Assembly (NCBI GenBank): GCA_948777935.1
Contig: CAQDYY010000001.1
Location: 440,191 to 504,190, forward strand
Origin: an uncultured Clostridia bacterium
GTDB lineage: Bacteria > Bacillota > Clostridia > TANB77 > CAG-508
DNA length: 64,000 nucleotides
Reading direction: 5' to 3'
The notes beneath the pieces were generated by a model that was not told the origin of the DNA, made no database searches, and worked only from the letters and a program-made list of their open reading frames with translations. Position 1 is the first letter of the stretch; each line of letters opens with the position of its first letter. The position numbers and the translations under genes were made by a program. This document shows positions 59,850-64,000 of this stretch, piece by piece.

Positions 59850-60425
59850 TTCCCCCATATAACCTTTTGCAAGTAATGCTTCTTCCATATTTCCTACTTT
59901 TCGTAAAAAACTATAAAATAATGGTACCATTATATAATTTATATGCCTTATTCTCCCCCAAAAATTCATATTAACGCCTTTTGCAGTTAAACTATATTGT
60001 ATATTTTCTATTTCTTTATTAATTATTGGAATAAAAGTAATTGCAATACTAATCATAATTCCAATATTTCTTGTATTTACTTTAAATAAAGTAAGTGGAA
60101 ATAATAGCTTTTCTATAGAAACTGCAATTTCTCTTGCAGTAGTTGTTTTTCCATAAATATATGTCATATTGCATACTAAAATTAGCCTAATTCCTATTAA
60201 AATGGCTTCTATAGTTTCCATTACACATAGATCAATTAGTACTGTAAATAAAATAAATGGCATTAGCTTTATTAATGTTTTTATAGATTGATTTATAGAG
60301 ATATGACATATTAAAGTAAGACCTATTTGAAATAGTCCCACACAAAATAACATCCATATATCTTTTATAAAAAACAACATTACTGTATATATAATAAATG
60401 TAAGCATTTTTATAACATTTCTCAT
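59847..60425 (-). CDS. Energy-coupling factor transporter transmembrane protein EcfT
   Basis: The 192-residue protein has about four to five helices and the EcfT coupling motif SLTAKGVNMNFWGRIR, then MEEALLAKGYMG, the two conserved Ala-x-Gly helices that contact the ATPases. EcfT links EcfA ATPases to vitamin-binding S components. Its start overlaps the end of the broken ecfA gene by 4 bp. The folate S component FolT is encoded 2.5 kb upstream. Confidence 0.87.
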   Translation of the reverse strand: MRNVIKMLTFIIYTVMLFFIKDIWMLFCVGLFQIGLTLICHISINQSIKTLIKLMPFILFTVLIDLCVMETIEAILIGIRLILVCNMTYIYGKTTTAREIAVSIEKLLFPLTLFKVNTRNIGIMISIAITFIPIINKEIENIQYSLTAKGVNMNFWGRIRHINYIMVPLFYSFLRKVGNMEEALLAKGYMGE

Positions 60426-61238
60426 TTTCTATATTCCTTTACTAGTTTTTCTATTAATTCTTTCATTGTCCATTCTTCTAATTGTATATGAATATCTTTT
60501 GCTTCTAATTGTTGTAATAATTCAATAATTTCTGGTATCTTAATACCACAGTCTTTCATCTGTTTTATATGTTGTAAAATATCCTTTTTAGAAAAAGAAT
60601 CTTTTATACAGCCTTCTTCTACTACCCATATTTCATCTGATAGTAGAATTTCATCAATTATATTTGTAACATATATAATTGTATATCCATCTTGTTTTAG
60701 TTTTTTTACAATTTCATAAATTTCTTCTTTTCCTTTTGGGTCTAGCATTGCGGTTGGTTCGTCTAGTACAATATATTTTGTTTCCATAGAAAGTACACTT
60801 GCAATACATAAACGTTGTTTTTGCCCTAATGAAAGTGAATATGTTTCTTCTTTTTCTTTTCCTTCTAACCCTACCTTTTTTAATGCTTGTTTAATTTTTT
60901 CTTCTTTATTATCTATTTTTAAATTTTCTAAAGCAAATTTCATTTCATCTTCTACATTATTAAATATAATTTGATTTTCTGGATTTTGAAACACAATTCC
61001 TATTTCTTTACGAATTTCTAAGAAGTTTTTCTTTTCTTTTGTATTTTTCTCTTCTACTAAAATGTCTCCTTTTGATGGTTTTATTATTCCTGCTATTAGT
61101 TTTGCAAGGGTAGATTTTCCGTGAGCCATTTTTCCCTATAATACAGATAAACTTACCATTATCTATTTGTTTATTTATATTATTAATAACTTGCTTTTCT
61201 TTTTTGTACCCATAACTTACATCTCTTAAATTTATCAT
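60422..61238 (-). pseudogene. ECF transporter ATPase EcfA, frameshifted in Walker A
   Basis: The gene starts MINLRDVSYGYKKEKQVINN and reads CIIGKNGS, where the Walker A motif should continue GKST. An extra base (G at 61121 on the plus strand) shifts the frame, and the remainder (GKSTLAKLIAGIIKPSKGDI) is found in the next frame to 60422. That part contains the Q-loop VFQNPENQ, signature SLSLGQKQRL and Walker B YIVLDEPTAMLD. Removing one base restores a full 271-residue protein. It is a pseudogene or a consensus error; there is no second EcfA gene in the window. Confidence 0.88.
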
Positions 61239-61265
61239 TTTTTATACCTTTCTAGCGTATGTATA

Positions 61266-61484
61266 GTAATTATTCAATGCTTTTTTGAAAACATCTCTAT
61301 ATCAATAATTTTGTAAGAACCCTCCGTCACCCTTCGGGTGCCACCTCCCTTGAGTAAAGGAGGCTTTTCTCTACATTTTTAAATAAACTATTCCAGTCTA
61401 AAACAGTAGGGTAAAGGCCCCTTTATTTAAGGGGGCTGTCGTTCGTAAGAACGACTGGGGGTTCTAATATACACAATATTTTGT
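61266..61484. repeat. Long AGAACCC element Y (219 bp)
   Basis: Same ends as element X at 42008 (GTAATTATTCAATGC and CACAATATTTTGT). Inside, left stem CACCC-TTC-GGGTG, CCACCTCCCTTgagtAAAGGAGGC, spacer CTATTCCAGTCTAAAACAG, and right stem GTCGTTC-GTAA-GAACGAC. It lacks the 63 bp module of X. Confidence 0.92.
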
Positions 61485-61534
61485 ATTAAAGGCTTTGAAT
61501 ATTTGCCATATGTAAATAAAAATATTTAAAATCG

Positions 61535-61563
61535 TTGACTTTCTAAAAAATATTTCGTATAAT
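61535..61563 (+). promoter_or_regulatory. Promoter of an orphan small RNA
   Basis: TTGACT (61535-61540), exactly 17 bp, perfect TATAAT (61558-61563), on the plus strand, away from all coding genes. Confidence 0.85.
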
Positions 61564-61569
61564 AATTAT

Positions 61570-61662
61570 AGAAGACAAGCGACCACAGTAATGTGGCGTG
61601 TCGCTAAAAACTTGTTCAAATAGAATACATCTCTAACGGCCAAGCAGAGATGTGTTTTTTTT
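61570..61662 (+). ncRNA. Orphan small RNA of about 90 nt
   Basis: The RNA begins just after the promoter. AGCGAC (61578-61583) pairs with GTCGCT (61600-61605) and encloses CCACA/TGTGG. ACAAG (61575-61579) could alternatively pair with CTTGT (61611-61615). A terminator hairpin ACATCTC (61627-61633) / GAGATGT (61647-61653) is followed by eight T. No reading frame of note is inside, and no known family is recognised. It converges on folC. Confidence 0.75.
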
Positions 61663-61689
61663 GTTGTCTAACCATTCGCCCCTACATTT

Positions 61690-62961
61690 CTATATGTTTT
61701 CTATTACTTCTTTGTATGTATAAAAACTGCCCACTATAAAAATAACTCTATCTTTTTGTTTTTTACATTTTTGTATTGCACTTTCTAATGTATCCATATA
61801 TAGCTTGTCTTTTCTGTATTTTAGTGCTTCATTATATAATGTTTCCTTTTCTACATAGCATTTTACTTCGTCCTTCTCTTTTGTTCCATCTGTAAATATA
61901 AATTCTGCTTCTTTATCTTCTATTAATTCTTTTATAACTGTTTTATAATCTTTGGTTTTTAGTATAGAAACAATATATGTTTTTTTACCATTGTTATAAT
62001 GCATATTTATGGTTTCTTTTAGGTTTTTTATTGCTTGCTCATTATGCCCTCCATCAAATATAATTGTTGGATTTAAATTAATTACCTCAAACCTTGCCTT
62101 ATGTACTACTGTTTTTAGCCCTTCTAATACTGCTTTATCTAAAATAGTATATCCTTTTTTTCTTAATACTTCTATTGCTTCTAATACTATACATGCATTT
62201 CCGATTTGCTTATTTCCTTTTAGATTGATTTTAACTTGTTTTTCTTTATACGAAAATGTTTGATATTCTGCATCATATGATATGTCTTTGCAATCTTGTA
62301 AAGTAATTAAATGTAATATGTTTCTTTTTTTCTTACAAGTTTCTTCTATAATTTTATTTATTTTAGGCTCTTGCTCTACAAATATTGTTTCTCCTTTTTC
62401 TTTTATAATACCTGCTTTTTGAACTGCAATTTCTTCTAAAGTATTTCCTAATATATCCATATGGTCATATCCTATTGATGTTATTATTGATAATATTGGT
62501 TCTACGATATTAGTACAATCACATAACCCACCTAACCCTGTTTCCATTATTACAATATCACAGTTCTTTTTTACAAAATATAGTAATGCCATTGCAGTTT
62601 CTAGTTCAAATAGGGTTACTTTTACTTCATGGTTTTTATTATAGCTATCTACAATAGGTTTCATTTTACTTGTTAGTTCTTCTAGTTCTTCATCTAATAT
62701 CTCTTTATGATTAACACATATTCTCTCATTAAATCTTATAATATGTGGTGACATAAATTTTCCTACTGTATAGCCTGCTTTTTCTAAAACATTTGATAGC
62801 ATTTCTACAGTACTTCCTTTTCCATTAGTTCCTGCTATATGAATAATTTGTAGCTTTTTTTGCGGAAAGTCTAGTTGTTCCATGAAATATTCTATTGCAT
62901 CTAAAGTTGGTCCTTTTGTTCCTTTAAAAAAGCCAGATAAATAATTATTAATGTTCCTCAT
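61690..62961 (-). CDS. folC: Folylpolyglutamate synthase / dihydrofolate synthase
   Basis: The 423-residue Mur-ligase family enzyme shows P-loop IHIAGTNGKGSTVEMLSNVL near 42-61, KFMSPHIIRFNERI and METGLGGLCDCTN. SIGYDHMDILGNTLEEIAVQKAGIIK and the C-terminal DGGHNEQAIKNL complete the match. It adds glutamate to folates, which traps them in the cell. Its start overlaps the end of folT by 14 bp, so import and trapping of folate are coupled under one riboswitch. Confidence 0.96.
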   Translation of the reverse strand: MRNINNYLSGFFKGTKGPTLDAIEYFMEQLDFPQKKLQIIHIAGTNGKGSTVEMLSNVLEKAGYTVGKFMSPHIIRFNERICVNHKEILDEELEELTSKMKPIVDSYNKNHEVKVTLFELETAMALLYFVKKNCDIVIMETGLGGLCDCTNIVEPILSIITSIGYDHMDILGNTLEEIAVQKAGIIKEKGETIFVEQEPKINKIIEETCKKKRNILHLITLQDCKDISYDAEYQTFSYKEKQVKINLKGNKQIGNACIVLEAIEVLRKKGYTILDKAVLEGLKTVVHKARFEVINLNPTIIFDGGHNEQAIKNLKETINMHYNNGKKTYIVSILKTKDYKTVIKELIEDKEAEFIFTDGTKEKDEVKCYVEKETLYNEALKYRKDKLYMDTLESAIQKCKKQKDRVIFIVGSFYTYKEVIENI

Positions 62962-63496
62962 CTTTTACCTCTTCATATAAATACTTATTTGCAATTGATC
63001 TTGTTAGTTTTTCTAATATAAAGATTGTAATAACTTGTATAGGAAGCATTATAACTTGTGTTACTATTCTTGTAGAAATTACAACAAAATATGCTTTTCC
63101 ATACATAATATTTAACCAAAGTGAAACTACAAAAATTTCTACAATTCCTAATACTAATAGGCTACTAATGATAAGCCTTATTATAAAACTTTTGTTAGTT
63201 CTTTCTTCTCCTTGCTTTTTATATAGAATTAATCCATAAATAAGTCCTTTTAAGCCTGCACTTAGAGTAAAGCCCGGAAAGTACGTTCCAAATGGAAATA
63301 GTATTGCTCCAATAAAATCTCCTAATGCTGCTATTAATGTAGCATATTTAGGTCCAAGCCATATTGCTGCCATCATAATTGGCACAAATAAAAAGCTAAT
63401 AACTAGTAATGGTGTTTTAATAGATACAAAACGATTTAGTACTATTAGTAATGCTAATAAAATTCCTGATAAAATTACTTTTTTTAATTTTGACAT
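62948..63496 (-). CDS. folT: Folate ECF transporter S component FolT
   Basis: The 182-residue membrane protein with about six helices has LNRFVSIKTPLLVISFLFVP, AAIWLGPKYATLIAALGDFIGA, LFPFGTYFPGFTLSAGLKGLIYG and LWLNIMYGKAYFVV, all typical of the folate S-component family. It captures folate and works with EcfA/EcfT. The folC partner and the THF riboswitch upstream strongly support folate as substrate. Confidence 0.93.
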   Translation of the reverse strand: MSKLKKVILSGILLALLIVLNRFVSIKTPLLVISFLFVPIMMAAIWLGPKYATLIAALGDFIGAILFPFGTYFPGFTLSAGLKGLIYGLILYKKQGEERTNKSFIIRLIISSLLVLGIVEIFVVSLWLNIMYGKAYFVVISTRIVTQVIMLPIQVITIFILEKLTRSIANKYLYEEVKDEEH

Positions 63497-63532
63497 AATA
63501 AAAACTCCTTTCTTTTAAAATAGTTCCACATA

Positions 63533-63562
63533 CTTAAAAGAAAGAAGTTATTAATTCTTCTC
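63533..63562 (-). terminator. Attenuator-like hairpin between the THF riboswitch and folT
   Basis: On the minus strand AAGAAGAATTAATAACTTCTT forms a short stem followed by TCTTTT. It follows the riboswitch P1 strand within a few bases and could be the expression platform. Confidence 0.6.
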
Positions 63563-63565
63563 TTA

Positions 63566-63670
63566 ATAAATAGCGGAATGCGAAAATAAATATGCAAAAG
63601 TTTTCTTTTTTGCCCCAATAACAACTTCCCGTCTATTAGGTCTTAACAATTTATTTTCTACTCTATTTTT
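63566..63670 (-). promoter_or_regulatory. Tetrahydrofolate (THF) riboswitch upstream of folT
   Basis: On the minus strand the RNA begins AAAAATAGAGTAGAAAAT and contains TTGTTAAGACC, GGGAAGTTGTT and GCATTCCGCTATTT. These correspond in order to the THF-I consensus GAGUAG, GUUAAG, GGGAUGUCGUC and GCAUCCGCUC. Pairs fit: AATAG/CTATT (P1), AAAATAAAT/ATTTATTTT (P2), CCTAATA/TATTGGG (P3) and a GCAAAA/TTTTGC hairpin. The gene it controls is a folate transporter. Transcription should start at about 63672. Confidence 0.86.
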
Positions 63671-63678
63671 ATATTAAT

Positions 63679-63707
63679 ATAATACATCTTTTTTCATTAT
63701 TCGTCAA
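63679..63707 (-). promoter_or_regulatory. Promoter of the folT-folC operon
   Basis: On the minus strand TTGACG (63707-63702), 17 bp spacer, TATTAT (63684-63679). The riboswitch begins about 9 bp downstream. Confidence 0.8.
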
Positions 63708-63913
63708 TATGTAAGTAATGAAAAATTAAGGGTAATTTCATGAAATATTACAAAATTGTAATAAAACTACAAAGGATTACCATAGCAGTGTAGGGGCAAT
63801 TTTAATCTCCCGAAATCTACAAAGCTTATCTCATAAAATATCTATTTTTATTATTTTTAATTTGTTTTTTATAAAAATTATATTTTTACATGTATTTTTT
63901 AAAGCAATGCCGT

Positions 63914-63943
63914 TGTAGAGTGGGCGATTAAAATCGCCCCTAC
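63914..63943. repeat. GGGCGATT/AATCGCCC palindrome
   Basis: GTAGAGTGGGCGATT and AATCGCCCCTAC form an inverted repeat with 2 bases between the inner arms. A degenerate partner GTAGGGGCAATTTTAATCTCCC lies at about 63790. The GCCCCTAC end is shared with the GGGCAC repeats. The remaining 63708-64000 region shows no gene I can support. Confidence 0.65.
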
Positions 63944-64000
63944 GCTTTGAACTATACCCCAAAAGGTAGACTTTTTAAAAATAAAAATGTATACTAAAAA

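Noticed and set aside
63533..63700. T-box leader for folT
   Set aside because: No TGGNACCGCG-like T-box sequence and no specifier loop. THF riboswitch blocks fit instead.
63740..63793. 17-codon frame MKYYKIVIKLQRITIAV with an AAGGG upstream
   Set aside because: Too short to support, and the stop lies in a repeat. It could be the start of a gene cut by the repeat, but nothing follows in any frame.

Overview
The window comes from a low-GC, endospore-forming Firmicute of the class Clostridia. Base composition is strongly AT-rich. There are GerA-type germinant receptor genes, a CwlJ-type cortex hydrolase and a GerQ-like coat protein. There is also a classical nusA-infB operon, a pta-ackA pair, a folate ECF transporter and a THF riboswitch. 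An uncultivated gut lineage is my guess; nothing here fixes the genus. Stop codons TAA, TAG and TGA all end normal genes, so the code is standard. Most genes lie on the minus strand.

Layout. 1-2033: end of a germinant-receptor operon (plus strand). 2276-10483: truB, nrnA, rbfA, a charged protein, infB, ylxQ, rnpM, nusA and rimP, all minus strand, behind one good promoter. 10621-14384: an AAA/DUF4143 ATPase, upp and uraA (uracil salvage) and a 34-residue membrane peptide. 14687-18058: radical SAM, GtrII-type and CmpB-type membrane proteins. 18159-18500: a tRNA Gly-CAT-Tyr operon. 18717-25322: a RelA/SpoT-like protein, trmR, typA, an amber-interrupted membrane gene, plsC, cmk and a P-loop/Asp23-like fusion. 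25417-33511: thiN, two glycosyltransferases, pnp, rpsO and hypotheticals. 33767-41920: pyruvate kinase, a HEPN/MNT pair, glgP, a membrane hypothetical, an XRE regulator and an MFS protein. 42329-48701: an M15/PG-binding hydrolase, guaB, a 38-residue peptide, ackA, pta and the GerQ-like/CwlJ-like spore pair. 49004-54829: a frameshifted RluA-type synthase and an MMPL/YhgE export pair with a TetR regulator. 54847-57500: a small cluster of P-loop, HEPN, MNT and HipA-like genes. 57548-63707: lipase, MFS, EcfT, a frameshifted EcfA, an orphan sRNA, and folC-folT under a THF riboswitch.

The most unusual layer is non-coding. (i) Two copies of an 85-87 nt core are nearly identical, and the core can fold into a pseudoknot. 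Each copy lies between about 30 bp inverted arms that differ in sequence between the two loci but are complementary within each. (ii) A family of about 150 bp elements has constant scaffolds (ends AGAACCCTCCGTC / GACTGGGGGTTCT). Their internal hairpin stems change sequence from copy to copy while staying self-complementary. (iii) There are six copies of a roughly 51 bp GGGCAC...GTGCCCCTAC palindrome. (iv) Several isolated long palindromes occur. Four genes carry a single inactivating lesion: a ger small membrane gene, an rluA-type gene, ecfA in its Walker A motif, and an amber codon in a membrane gene. These are either true pseudogenes or consensus errors. Function calls come from motifs read by eye; no search or folding program was run.
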